Source: Hyaloraphidium curvatum (Eukaryota > Monoblepharomycota > Hyaloraphidiomycetes > Hyaloraphidiales > Hyaloraphidiaceae). From it: DNA of 64,000 nt. The position numbers and the translations under genes are program-made. Below the pieces are notes generated by a model. It did no database searches. It was not told the origin of the DNA and saw only the letters and a program-made list of their open reading frames with translations. The stretch spans positions 558,001-622,000 of the forward strand of contig JAIVFI010000021.1 in the NCBI GenBank assembly GCA_025558095.1, read 5' to 3'. The first letter of the stretch is position 1. Every line of letters starts with the position of its first letter. Below are positions 10,294-20,885 of this stretch, piece after piece.

Positions 10294-13018
10294 TCATGCC
10301 GGCTCCTCTTCGGCAGTCCCGATGCGGATGTCCACCTCGACGCGGTGGCAGCCGCCTGGCTCCGCAGCTTCGACCTGGCATTCGACGGCGAGCCCGACGG
10401 CGAGCAGGACGGGCACGTCCAGGGAGCGTCGGGTGCCGTCGGCCTGCAGCGCAACGTCCGCAGCCACGGCTCCGCCGACAAGGATCCGAAGGGCGGTCCG
10501 GCTCGGGCAAGCCGGATCCTTGCGGAACTCGGCGCGCATTGTAGCATTCCCGACCTCGTCGCTCGTCCACCGTCGCACGACGAGCACCGAGGAGTCCCCT
10601 GTCCGCGCGCCGACTTGGGAGCCGCGATCGAGCACCCGCACCGAGGCCTGGCCGGCAAGGGGGCCGCAAAAGCCCGCATCGGGCCCTGTGCCGTAGCAGG
10701 CTGCGCAGAAGGGCGTAAAGTCGCCGGACCGGCCTCGGCGGTAGCCATAGTCCCACTGGTGGAGGCCCTGGACCGCCGAAAACTGGGCCCGGCTGTCGGC
10801 AAACAGGTCACGGAATCCCAAAGATCGATCGTCCCCTTCCAGCCTGGCGACGACGGCGGGCAGGCCTGCGCCCCGCTCCAGACCCATGTACGGCGACAGG
10901 GCGCGCAGCGTTCCCCGCAGATTCTCCCTGCGGTCCATGGCGTGCATCATGGATTCCCTCAGCTCGCGCTTCCAGAACAGCGGCTCGGGCACCACTTCGA
11001 GGCGGTAGCCCGCGAGGACGAGCGAGCCGAGGAACTGCCAGTCCTCGAACGGCAGGCGGTCCGCGCTGAAACCGCCGAGCGCGTCAAAGACGTCGGCGCG
11101 CACGAAAAAGTTGGCGTCGCCGAAGCGGTTGGTGAAGGCGCCGATGCCGGCGGCGCCGCCGACAGGGAGCCACCGGAACGGTTTGGGTCCCGTCCGAACT
11201 TCGTCGTCGGTAGGGGGCTTGTCCGAGTAGAACGAGGACACGAGCGACGAGCAGGCGTGGGCACCGGTCCGGTACATGGTGCTCCAAAAGGCGCTGATCT
11301 CGTGCGGCAGGGCTGGTGGAAATGGTGGGACGGTCAGACCGGGTGCCAAGACGGGTGCGCAAGGCAAGTGGACACCGACCCAAATTGTCGTCATCCATGA
11401 ACATGAGCAGGCGCCCCCTGGCGAGCCTGCGGCCCTCGTTCCTCGCCTCGCCCAGGTAGCGGTTGGCCGGCAGCCTGAGCACCCTCCAGCCGCGCCTGCG
11501 GGCCATGAGGGCCTCGGCGCGGGCGATCTCGGCGAGGGCGTCCGGCGAGTCGGAGGCGTCGTCGACGAGGATGAGCTCGACGTTGGGGTAGTCCTGCGCC
11601 AGCAGGCTCCGGACTGCGTCGGTCAGGTACCTGTCGCGGTTGTGCGTTGTCATGATGACCGAGACCAGGGGCAGGAAGGTGGGTGGCGCGACGGCCCGCG
11701 CGGCGGCGTCGGGGAGCCGCGAGTGCCAGTCTACCCAGGCGTCCGCGGGGTCGGCTGGAGCGGGCGCATTGGACCGCGGCGGAGGAGGTTCCGCTGCGCC
11801 CGAAAGGCAGCGCTCCAGCACGGCCGCGAGATCGTCCTTGGGTTCAAAGGTCCGCGCGCCCGCGCCGGCCGGGTCCATTGCGGCGAGGGCCTCGCGCAGG
11901 CCGTCACGGCCGCAGGCGGCGAGGCGTGCCCCGGCTGCGGCGGCGTCGAGCGCCCAGGTCGTGCCCGGCGCGACGTCGCACGGCACCACCAGCACGCGGG
12001 CGGTGTCTGCGGCGGCGTAGGCTGCCGGGTCCGCGGCGGGGTCGTGCAGCAGCGTGACGCCGGGCAGGGCGGCGGCGCGGCGGACCAGGCCCGGGTAGCT
12101 GCGCGCGGGCGCGGCCAGGAACAGCGTCGCGGGTGCCGCGCGGCCGCGGGCGGCGAGGGCGTGCAGGGCGGCGAGCACGGCGCGCAGCGTGCGGACGGCA
12201 GCGGGCGGCGGGAACACGAGTTCCGGGCGGTGGGCGGTGCCGGGCGGAGTGGCGGGGTGCGTTAGTCGCGGGCCGGCCAGCGGCGGGGCGACCAGCACGG
12301 AGCCGCCCGCGGTCCACCGCGGGCGGGCCAGCGCGGCGGCGTCGGGCAGCGCGACGGCGTGTGCGGCGCGCACTGCGGCGGCCTCGAGGAACGCGGCCTC
12401 GACGGCGGCTTTGGAGCGCGGCGGCGCGCGCGCGGCGGCCCGCGCCCACGCGGCGGGCGGCGCGGCGGCGTGCACGACGACGGGCAGCGGCGGCGCGCCG
12501 CGCGTGGCGAAGAAGGCGGCGCCGGCGGCGGCGGGGAAGTGCGCGGCGTCGAAGGCGCCGTGCCCGCGCGCCCCGTCGCCCGCCAGGAACAGGTGCGCGC
12601 CGTACGCCGCGCGCGTCGCCGCCGGCGCGTCGGTCGGGAACCCCATCGGCGCCGCGTGCGGCACGGCGCCCGACGCGTTGCCGCAGCCGACCGCCGCCAC
12701 CGCGTGGCCGCCGGCCGTCAGCGCCGCCGCGAGCCGCACGAGCGGGGCGAACACCGCGCCGCCCTCGGCCCCCTCGGCCCCCTCCCCCGCCTCCCCGCCC
12801 CCGCCGCAGAACACCGCCACGCGCCGCCGCCGGAACCGCGTCCGCGCTCCGCCGCCTCCCAGGGCCCGCGCCGCAGACGCGCTCGCGGGCCCGCCGTCCC
12901 GCAAACCCCAGCCGTCCCGGCGCAGGGCTCCCGCGAGCGCCGCCGCAACCGCGCACAGCGCAGCAAACAGCGCAAGCGGCGGCGGCGTGCGCAGCCGAGG
13001 CACGCGCAGGGCGGGCAT
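10294..13018 (-). CDS. Large type II membrane protein with GT2 domain
   Basis: Two exons (13018-11380, 11312-10294) and a 67-nt intron give 885 aa. The ATG at 13018 is followed by a signal anchor (LALFAALCAVAAALAGAL). The first 430 residues are extremely Ala-rich but contain segments typical of a GT-B Rossmann fold, so a degenerate GT4/GT1-like half is possible. The GT2 domain then starts at VSVIMTTHNRDRYL, with ILVDDASDS and the metal-binding FMDDDN. The intron falls just after DDDN, and splicing restores the family motif DDDNLALPHEI. Later GT2 motifs are FGDANFFVRADVFDALGGF and FEDWQFLG. The C-terminal part holds a beta-rich WDYGYRRG segment that may bind sugar. Donor and product are unknown. 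The very high GC gives long shadow frames on the other strand. Confidence 0.85.
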
Positions 13019-13385
13019 CCTCCCTGCCGGGGGGAGGGGTTGCGGGTGCGGTGGCGAGGGATGGGACGGGCAAGTAACTTGGACGCCTGAAGCTCTGTGT
13101 CGGATCGGTTTTCGGGAGCTCTACGACACGGGCGTCATCGAGTCCATCGACGTTGTCAAGGATTTCTCGACCGCTCTTTCGTCGGATTTACTCCGTTGGC
13201 ACGGTACAAATTGTCCTCGCCACCTCTCGAGCTCGTGGTTTTTGCTCCTATACCGCTTCCGCATGCCGCAAAAGCCGGAGCAGAAGTTCGCGAAAACGGG
13301 AATCCGAGCCTTGCCTTTGCTGCATTGGTAGCCATCTCCAAACAGCCATGGGCGGCGCGCCCGGCCGCACCCTTGGCGTCTGCCG
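13019..13385. other. Intergenic: upstream of the GT2 gene, downstream of GT34
   Basis: No frame on either strand carries recognisable protein and no RNA gene is seen. It should contain the promoter of the GT2 gene and the 3' region of the GT34 gene; no TATA box stands out. Confidence 0.4.
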
Positions 13386-14405
13386 CTACGTTGTCAGGTT
13401 GCCGGGCTGCGCGTCAAGCCACGTCACGCTACCCAGCCGTGTCAGGCGCAGATAATCCTCGCGCCGCACGAGCCACAAATGCTTCTGCCACGCGGCGTTC
13501 CACGACTCGAAACAATCAGTGTCGTTGAGGTAGTTTGATTTGGAGTAGCAGAACTGGCAGCCAGAAAAATGGACGGCCGTGAAGATGGACTCGTTGCGGT
13601 TGTAGATGGAAGATCGCGAGCCCTTCCCAATCCACATGTCCGGAGAGTTGAAAGCCTGGCTCTCCCAGTAGACCTTGGCACGGTCCTGGGTCGGCAGTTG
13701 GTTCAGAAGGTACACCAAGGCGGTCTGGTCTTGGATCCACTTGTTGTACCGCTCCCCGAAGAAGGCCTTGATCTTCAAAGCAACCTCGTCCGTGTCTCTG
13801 GTGGGCCCACAGAAAACTCTCGCGATTGCCAGCTGGCGATCGAGGAAGGAGCGCATCCATGGAGTGTTTCGCAAGAGGAGCACGCCGGAGTTGAGGCAAT
13901 GTTGCGTGTCTGGGTCTTTACCATAGACCTTTTGCGGATCACCCGAGATGACAAGGTCCGCCTGCGGCGGGTAGCGGTTCAGCGGGAGCGGCACGTGGGG
14001 GTGCAACACGATAGAGTCGATGTCGCTCATGAAGAACCACTCGACATCAGGATAGAGCCGCAGAGCTCGATGAAGCAGTGCGACCTTGTTCCAATGACCG
14101 TCCACGTCGGGGTTGACCGTCGCCTCTACGTGGAACCTGTACCCGTGCAGTCGCGCAAAGTCGAGACGGTTCCTCAGGGACTCCGCTTTCTGTATCTCCC
14201 CTTCCAAGCGCAAGCATGCATATGGCACCATGGCCATGAGGACCATTACAGATGGTTGCACGCTCTCGGCGGGCTGGAGTGCGAGGTCGCCGAGGCCCGG
14301 CACCATGAAAGGTACCCGCCGGAACAGTGCACTCATGTAGAGAGCCACGACCATGATCCCAATAATGAAAACTGGCCGTCGGCATTGTCGGATGGCTTGC
14401 GACAT
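13386..14405 (-). CDS. GT34-family galactosyl/mannosyl/xylosyltransferase
   Basis: A single uninterrupted 339-aa frame starts at an ATG (14405). A transmembrane anchor (FIIGIMVVALYMSALF, residues 13-28) marks a type II Golgi protein. The GT34 pattern is clear: FARLHGYRFHVEA, HWNKVALLHRALRLYPDVEWFFMSDIDS (the DID is the catalytic DxD), LNSGVLLLRN, WIQDQTALVYLL, and a C-terminal HFSGCQFC. GT34 enzymes add alpha-linked galactose, mannose or xylose to cell-wall or N-glycan chains in fungi and plants; the sugar cannot be told from sequence. It lies between two other GT genes on the same strand, and lack of introns is unusual here. Confidence 0.92.
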   Translation of the reverse strand: MSQAIRQCRRPVFIIGIMVVALYMSALFRRVPFMVPGLGDLALQPAESVQPSVMVLMAMVPYACLRLEGEIQKAESLRNRLDFARLHGYRFHVEATVNPDVDGHWNKVALLHRALRLYPDVEWFFMSDIDSIVLHPHVPLPLNRYPPQADLVISGDPQKVYGKDPDTQHCLNSGVLLLRNTPWMRSFLDRQLAIARVFCGPTRDTDEVALKIKAFFGERYNKWIQDQTALVYLLNQLPTQDRAKVYWESQAFNSPDMWIGKGSRSSIYNRNESIFTAVHFSGCQFCYSKSNYLNDTDCFESWNAAWQKHLWLVRREDYLRLTRLGSVTWLDAQPGNLTT

Positions 14406-14645
14406 TGCCTAGTTTCATGCTCCCTGCTGTGCCAGTAGAGTACGCGCTCCTCTGTGTGCTTCCTCGAGGATGGTCGTGCTCGAAATCACAGATCACGAAT
14501 CACAAAGCTCCGCACATTTCCAAATAGGAGGTCTGTAGACTGGACAGGGCTGAAGGCTTCCTTCTTTCGGATCTGGATTCGGCTGCCAGCTGGGCCGGAG
14601 CCCGGAGCTCTGTTTGTTTTTCGGCAGGGGTATCACATTCCTTCC

Positions 14646-17600
14646 CTAGGTCTGCAAGCTTTCGCTCTTTACACTCGCAGCCCGCACGGCTTGCTTCATG
14701 GCATCCGCCTGCTCCCTGGCGAGCTTGCGCGCAAACTCGTATACCGCAATGTCGTCCGAGACGCGCTCCGCAACCTGCCCGATGAAAACATCTCCAAAGG
14801 CGGAGCGGTTCACGTGCTTGATGGAGAGGTCCGGTGGTGGATGTATCCACTCAGCCTGTCCCCTCAGCACGGCAAAGAACGAAGCCAGTTCTTCCACGAC
14901 ACCAACGACGTGGTACTCGGCCAAGTTGGCCTTGGCACACTCCAACGAAGCATAAGAATACTGGCGAAAGAGCTGCGGGGGGCACAGCTGCTGCACGAGC
15001 CAGTCGCCCCCAATCATGCCCCTTGCAAGGACCTCCTTCATGGACAAGCCTTGCATGGCCTTGGATCCTTTCAGCTCTTCGTACATGGCCAATGCCCGGT
15101 CAACGGGGTCGCGAACAACGATGGCGTAGTGTCCGCAGCGGAAGTTTGGGGCGATGCGATGGGCAAAGTTGCCAATAAAGACGTCAACCCGCCGCTGCTC
15201 CGCCTCTGTGAGGTTGACCTGCCCTGTCCAGTGGTAGAAGACGGCCAGCTGAGCTTGGGAAGCGCTGTTCTGGAGCGCGGAGATCACAGACGGAGGCGTG
15301 CTTCCGGCAGAGTGCATGAACATCAGGGGGAGCAAGGAGGAGGGTTGTGCCTTCGGTGGATCCCGTGCCAAATCTCTGCACTTCACATTGGTAACCACAA
15401 AGTGGCGGTTTATTGCAGGGGCCATCCTCCCGCTGGCTGGTGGGGGCAGCCGTTGTGCAAAAGACGTCGGACCTTGAAACACCCACCCGTCTTTACAGTG
15501 CTCGACTCCGCAGCGGTCAACATCGACGCGCTCATCTGATCGCCTCCAGTTGTCCCTGTGTACAGTGCCGTTGGCATCGCGCCGAACTTTGCTGCAATGC
15601 CTGTGCAGGATCTTGAGGGATTTGCAAGGATTCGACAAAAGAAAGCCGGCCTTTTTCAAGGCGTGCACCACAACGTTTTCGGCACCGGACAAGTTGGGCA
15701 CGAAGTCCAGCTCGTTCACAGTAGCATTGGGAAAGCCGGCATCCGAGCGGAAGAGAAACCCATCGTGTGAAAGAAAACCCCGCGCTGATTTCTCGTAAAG
15801 GTCGCAAAGGCTTGTGCCATTGCAAGTTTGATCAAGTTCATCACGCGTGAGGGCCAAGACCTCGTCGCTGCCCAAGGTCTCCCAAGTAACTTGCTCAAAG
15901 CCAGGACCTAGCTGGATATCCGCATTAACGTAGAGAACAATTGCATCCGTCAAGTTTGCGGCGTAGCGGAGAACATCAGAGTACGTTAGCCGCCGTCCTA
16001 GAAGCGTGCTGCGAATCTTGCCACAAGGATCTTGATTCTGGGACTCCCATCTTCGAGCGAAGTAATCGACCGACTGCTGCGATTCGTGAAGCACGTGGAT
16101 AGCCTCGATGTGTGGGTGCCGGAGATTGGCTCCAAGCGTCTCCTCGTATTCCAAACGGCGCGAATCCAGGAGCGCATCTCCACCAGGACCCTGATCTGGG
16201 ATGTGATCGTGCTGCAAGATAAGGTGGATCCTTCCATCCGGACAGCTTGCACCGCACGCAAACTCGAAAGTCTTCGGCCTCCTTCCGAGAAGCCTGGCAA
16301 GCTCCGTGAAGGATGACCAGAAGGACCCGAGGATGGTAGATGTGGAAGCAAGCAGATAAAGTTCAGCCACCGCTGTTCGGAGGCATTCGAGGGTCCGATT
16401 GGAGCAGGATTCCGATAGTGAAACAACCGAGTCCGATCCAAACACTGCCTCGAAGGCTTGCGTGCTCATAGGGTGATCCGAGGAAACGAACACGCCCGAG
16501 ATGTTCATGTTCCTCAGTCGAGCAATGAAGGGCTCGTGAGTGCAAGCAAGGCGAAAGCGTCGCAGTTTGGCCAAATCCCGGGGCGTGTACTCCTTGTCCA
16601 CGCCCTCAAACTCAAGGTCTGGTGCCATTGATCTGACGTGTACCCCGACCAGCTTCCCCAAATCCCTGCCTGCGGCGACAGATTGAACCATGGCGTGGAT
16701 TTCCGGTTTCGGACGGAGCTGCGTTAGCTCTGTGGCCACCGAGTCATCACTCACAGATGAATGGTTCAGCTGGTATGCTGTCTTCACGTAGATGTGCTTT
16801 GGTGAGGTGGCATTTATGTACTGGGCCTTGATTCCACCTTCTGCTTCCATGTAATTCTGAGGTGTGCGGATCAGTTCAAGGCGGAGACAGGCGGTTCGTC
16901 ACGAACCCACATAGACATCCACACGCAAAGGATCCACGTCTAGTTCATTAAAGCGGTAGACGAAGTCAATGGCAGGCGAGCCTCCAGGATCTAGATCGAA
17001 GAGATCCCCAAACTTGACGGGCATGTGCAGGTCCAGACCCCAAATGACACGCAAGGACCGTGTAGTGGCCCTGGCCAGAGCCATGGCAGAAGCTAGGGCC
17101 CGTAGTCTGTTCCCCAGTCCATGTTGGACATGGACAATGATCCACCGTTGGCGAGAATTGTGGTAGTACAAAGCCAGAAGGGAGTTGAGGTGCTCGAGAT
17201 CATCCAAAGAATCGATGTAGGTCCGAGGAATTGCAGACGAGTAACCCAAAACGCGGCGGGTGATGTTCAGGGTGACTTCATGTACTTCCGACACCGCGAG
17301 GTCAGCCAGAGTCGGAGGGCACGAAATGGACTTCTGCACAAACAGAATTTGTCCCCCAGAGGACCCATTGGCAGTCCATCCGCAACTCTGTAGCTTCGCT
17401 TCTGTCCACGACCCGAGCTTTTCGATCAGCCCCTGGTTCACCAGTATGTCGACATCGGTGAAGGTCATGCGGCGATCCTTCACATCGGAGGCCCGAATCG
17501 AGTCATCGTGCAAGTCGTGCTTGATGTAGTCCAAATCTAGGGCTGCCTCTGCCAGGCCACTGCGGCGCAGACGTTGGTACATGTCGTCGTCGTCATAGCC

Positions 17601-18194
17601 ATAACTGTGAATGCGCTCGTCATAACCCCGAACGCGCAGAAAGTCCGATCGGCGCAAAAACAGGGCGCCATTCAAGTGCCTCTCATTCTCGTTACGCGCG
17701 AGTTTCCACAATCCGCGATAAAAGACCCCCGGGGGAAGCGGGTGGGCCGTGACAAAGTTCGGATCCAGGCAGTCGTCGGCATCGAGCTTGAGAAGGGCTT
17801 CGGATCGAGCCAGCCGCGCACCGAGGTTGAAAGCCCAGCTGAGCCTCCACGATGTCTCGTTGTCGACCCGGACAACCTTCACGCGGGGATCCGTGGTCGC
17901 GTCGTTATCAAGTTCGAAAGGCGGGTCCGACGACCAATCGACCACAAGGATCTCCTCAATGTGCGCTGCTGCACGCCACGAGGGCAGACATCGGCGCAGA
18001 AACTCCCCACGATTCATCGTCGCCGTAATGATTGAAATTGAGGTCGGGCGAGACCTCACATGGTCCGAGGCCTCGGGCCACCGCCAGACCCAGAATCGTG
18101 AAACGAGGAGGTAGCACATGAGCCACAGAGGCAGCCGCGTGCCCAGACAGAGGCGTAGGACGCGTCGACGAATCATCATCGCACCTGGACTCAT
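14646..18194 (-). CDS. Four-domain glycan enzyme: GT2 + fucosyltransferase-like + GT-A + sulfotransferase-like
   Basis: Two exons (18194-16911, 16856-14646) and a 54-nt intron give 1164 aa. The ATG at 18194 is chosen; a signal anchor (LWLMCYLLVSRFWVWRW) follows. Domain 1 (about 35-220) is GT2: SIITATMNRGEFL, LKLDADDC, YGYDDDDMYQR. Domain 2 (about 335-625), spanning the intron, looks like GT23/O-fucosyltransferases: HVQHGLGNRLRALASAMALA, LVGVHVRSMAP, GVFVSSDHP. Domain 3 (about 640-880) has VLYVNADIQLGPGFEQV, LALTRDELD, SHDGFLFRSDAG and ILHRHCSKVR, the pattern of predicted GT-A enzymes with an NADIQ-type DxD. Domain 4 (about 950-1150) resembles membrane sulfotransferases (VVRDPVDRALAMYEEL, VVGVVEELASFF), but its PAPS-binding loop reads HSAGSTPPSV and lacks the usual PKTGGTS. 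The frame is continuous across all junctions. Confidence 0.85.
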
Positions 18195-18343
18195 GAGCAA
18201 CCAGTGAGGGACCTAGTGTCCCTTTTTGAAGGGTCCGATCGAGGGTCACGAGTCACGAGACGCCCAAACAAACTCACAAATCTTCACCCAACCTGCATCG
18301 AGCCCACATTAGAAAATGCCAATGGCATGAGGGCGTGCGAAGC

Positions 18344-19246
18344 ATGCTCCGTCACTCGAGGATTTTGCTTGCCTTCCTACTGGGCGTATGCTCGTCCTTC
18401 TTCCTCAACTCGTTACCGTTGGCTTCAGAATCCATTTGCTTTAAAGGGACGGACCTGCCACTCCTTATCGTTGAAACCGCCTATAAACCGGCGTTCTACA
18501 TTTCGATGCATCACCCCAAAGATGACAATCCTCGTGCGTCGCTACTCACAACGGGGGAGTACTACGAATCTGCCGATCTACGTTACCTGGCAAACACGCT
18601 GCATCAGTATCCACACGGAGCTGTGCTTGATGTTGGGGCAAACATCGGTATATTCAGCTTGTTCGCTGCATCGCAGGGGGCACAAAGGATTTATGCTTTC
18701 GAGCCGAATCCGAGAAACGTTGCCAAACTGAGGCAATCTATCGCTGCCAATCCCGCCCCCATCATCACTATAATTGAGGCTGGGGCAAGCAATGTCACTG
18801 GCGTGGCCAACTTCTCTGCCCCACCTTGGAACACAGGCATGGGCAGAATTTCCCATGAGCTCATTCAACCCAACAAAAGCCATCTCCATGGCTTTACAGC
18901 GGCAGTCAAAATGGTTTCAATCGATGCTGTTGTTCCAACGAACACGGAGATTTCATTTTTGAAGATTGATGTTGAAGGCAATGAATTGTTTGCCCTGCGT
19001 TCTGCCTCGCATTTCATTCGATCGGGAAAAGTGCAAGTGATTATGGTGGAAATCACCCAAAGCGGCGGGTTTGAAACTTTGGGCATAGATGAAATGTTTG
19101 AGTGGATGTACTCTCACGGGTATGCTGTTGCTGTACCTGCTGGGAACTCGTCCCTGTTTCCATTCGTGGGCAGGATCCAAACGCTTCTTGAGCTGAAGGG
19201 TGATATCAAGAAGCTTGGCGAGGTGGGTTCGACCACATTTGCGTAA
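18344..19246 (+). CDS. FkbM-type SAM-dependent methyltransferase
   Basis: An uninterrupted 300-aa frame starts at the ATG at 18344; the three codons before it include no ATG. A hydrophobic N terminus (ILLAFLLGVCSSFFLNSL) predicts a signal anchor or signal peptide. Class I methyltransferase motifs follow: AVLDVGANIGIFSLFAA (motif I), YAFEPNPRNVAKLRQ, and FLKIDVEGNELFALR, the FkbM hallmark. FkbM proteins O-methylate sugars, polyketides or lipids, so sugar methylation in the secretory pathway fits the neighbouring GT genes. It is transcribed away from the four-domain GT gene, with 149 bp between the starts. The gene is intronless and clearly richer in A+T than its neighbours, which may point to acquisition by transfer. 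Confidence 0.9.
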   Translation: MLRHSRILLAFLLGVCSSFFLNSLPLASESICFKGTDLPLLIVETAYKPAFYISMHHPKDDNPRASLLTTGEYYESADLRYLANTLHQYPHGAVLDVGANIGIFSLFAASQGAQRIYAFEPNPRNVAKLRQSIAANPAPIITIIEAGASNVTGVANFSAPPWNTGMGRISHELIQPNKSHLHGFTAAVKMVSIDAVVPTNTEISFLKIDVEGNELFALRSASHFIRSGKVQVIMVEITQSGGFETLGIDEMFEWMYSHGYAVAVPAGNSSLFPFVGRIQTLLELKGDIKKLGEVGSTTFA

Positions 19247-19436
19247 ACTGCAATTGACTTCCTTCAAGTCGCGCAATTTATATCTTTTGTCCAGGAACGC
19301 GCAAAACCGTGTCCATGTTGATGCTTAGAAGAGTAACTGGGACACCCGAATACGATTTCATTTCGATCTCTCCGAAGCGCTGGTTCTCGGAGATCGGCGT
19401 CACGCACGGCAACGCAAACAGGAACTGGCAGGCCTG

Positions 19437-19935
19437 TCAGGATCTGCGGACGCAGCAGCCTCCGGGCGAGCCGACGTCGCTGTACGACCCCGCCGGGCGC
19501 TCTGTGGCAGACATCTCGCCAAGGGATACTACCAACTGCTTAGGAAGACTTATGCGAGGCGGAAGGGCAACAACCTGTTTGGGTACACCCACCTCCTCCA
19601 GCTTCCTCCACAACCTCGGGCGCTCCACCGTGTCAAAGCCTTTGTGAAATCTACAAACACCATGATCAGCTTCTCCTTGCGTGCCTTGGCCAAGGAGAAG
19701 AGCGCCTCAGCGAGGAATACTGCATGAAGGGTCGACCTCCGTGTCCGGAATCCAAACTGCGAGCCTTCCAGCAGCTTGTTGCACTCAGCCCAGGGAGCTA
19801 GCCGAGCGTTCTCCAGTGTCCTCTCTATGCTGCTGCCTCGGTAGCTGCTGTCAGCTAGCCACGCACGTTCTTGGGCCCCTTCTTGTGCAGCATCACCAGC
19901 AGTGTCTGGCCCCAGTCTTGCATGTCGACGCCATT
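19437..19935 (-). pseudogene. LINE (non-LTR) reverse transcriptase relic
   Basis: Reading the minus strand gives fragments of a non-LTR reverse transcriptase: WGQTLLVMLHKKGPKNVRG, then YRGSSIERTLENARL, GSQFGFRTRRSTLHAVFLAE and LIMVFVDFTKA, followed after a frameshift by DTVERPRLWRKLEEVGV. The GFR..RST and F.DF.KAFD.V blocks are core RT motifs. A missing base in the KAFD block, in-frame stops upstream and absence of the YADD region downstream show a dead, truncated copy. It abuts the truncated copy of gene A. Confidence 0.8.
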
Positions 19936-20170
19936 GAGCACGTCATTGAGCAGGTCGACAACAGAGGACGCAACAGTGGTCACGTCTCGAGGCATCGCAC
20001 AACCAATTCGGCTCCGGAAACGGCGTCCTTGCGTTCAAAGCCTCTCGCAGCTCCAGCCGTCCAGCTGCCATCAGCCCCGGACGAGCCGCGTCTTAGCTTT
20101 TCGAAGACGCCCCGGCCCAGCCCGTGGTGGCTGATGCCGCAACTTGTGGCGCAGCCATCTCGGCGCGACG

Positions 20171-20840
20171 CAGCACCCGGACCCGTCCTCCTTTGCAACA
20201 ACTGCACCTGTCAGAACGAGTGCCGACACGCCACGCACGCCCTGTGGCGCGCGTTTTTCCGGAACACCGTCGTCAAGCGGATCAAGGTCGCGGCATCGGA
20301 GGCATTGCTCTGGATTCCCGCGCTGGTCCCGGCGAACACGGCGTTGAAGGAGCAGAAGCAGAAGCCGCGGGGGTTAGGCGGGCAGAAGGGTGGTCGCCAG
20401 AGGGTGCGAAGCGCAGCGGCGCCGATTGCCGCGGGTCCGGATCCCGGGGAGGGCGACGACGTTTCGAGCGGCGGTGCTTCCGACGGCGTTGCTTCGGACG
20501 GCGACGACGAAGGAGCGCCCTCGGCCAAGCGGCCGAAGCTCGATGATGGCGCCGAGGAGCCGGAGGATGTGTCGGCGGAGGCGGAAGGGGAGCCGGCGAG
20601 TGCGGTGGCGGAGGCGGAGGCGGGCGACCCCGAACGGGTGTTCAGGCTCTTCCGCCACGAGCTCGAGCACCCTCGCTGCCGTCACCAGGGCTGGTCAAAC
20701 TGCGTGTTCGAGGACGAGTACGATCCTTCCGACGAGGAGACGTGGGGCTGGGAAGACCCCGACTGGGAGGACGGCGAATGGGTCGAGCTGTAGATGGAGT
20801 GAAATCGAGGAGATGGAACGCTAGCGACGTCATCGTCTCC
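20171..20840 (+). pseudogene. Truncated copy of the 3' end of gene A
   Basis: This stretch matches 28073-28732 closely at base level (PGPVLLCNNCTCQNECRH against PGPVLLCDNCTWKNECRH) through the same stop codon and about 45 bp of 3' flank. An open frame (stop at 20791-20793) continues upstream only through unrelated sequence that overlaps the reverse-transcriptase relic, so the first 900-odd codons of gene A are missing. Small indels of whole codons in the acidic stretch suggest the frame was kept open for some time after duplication. Probably a non-functional duplicate, possibly left by retrotransposition or element decay. Confidence 0.85.
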
Positions 20841-20885
20841 CGACAAAGTCGCGGATCTATCCGGCCACCTCAAATAGCAATGCCG

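Noticed and set aside
11276-13331. Long plus-strand frames opposite the GT2 gene
   Set aside because: Ala/Arg/Gly-rich shadows; the minus strand has clear GT2 motifs and a signal anchor.
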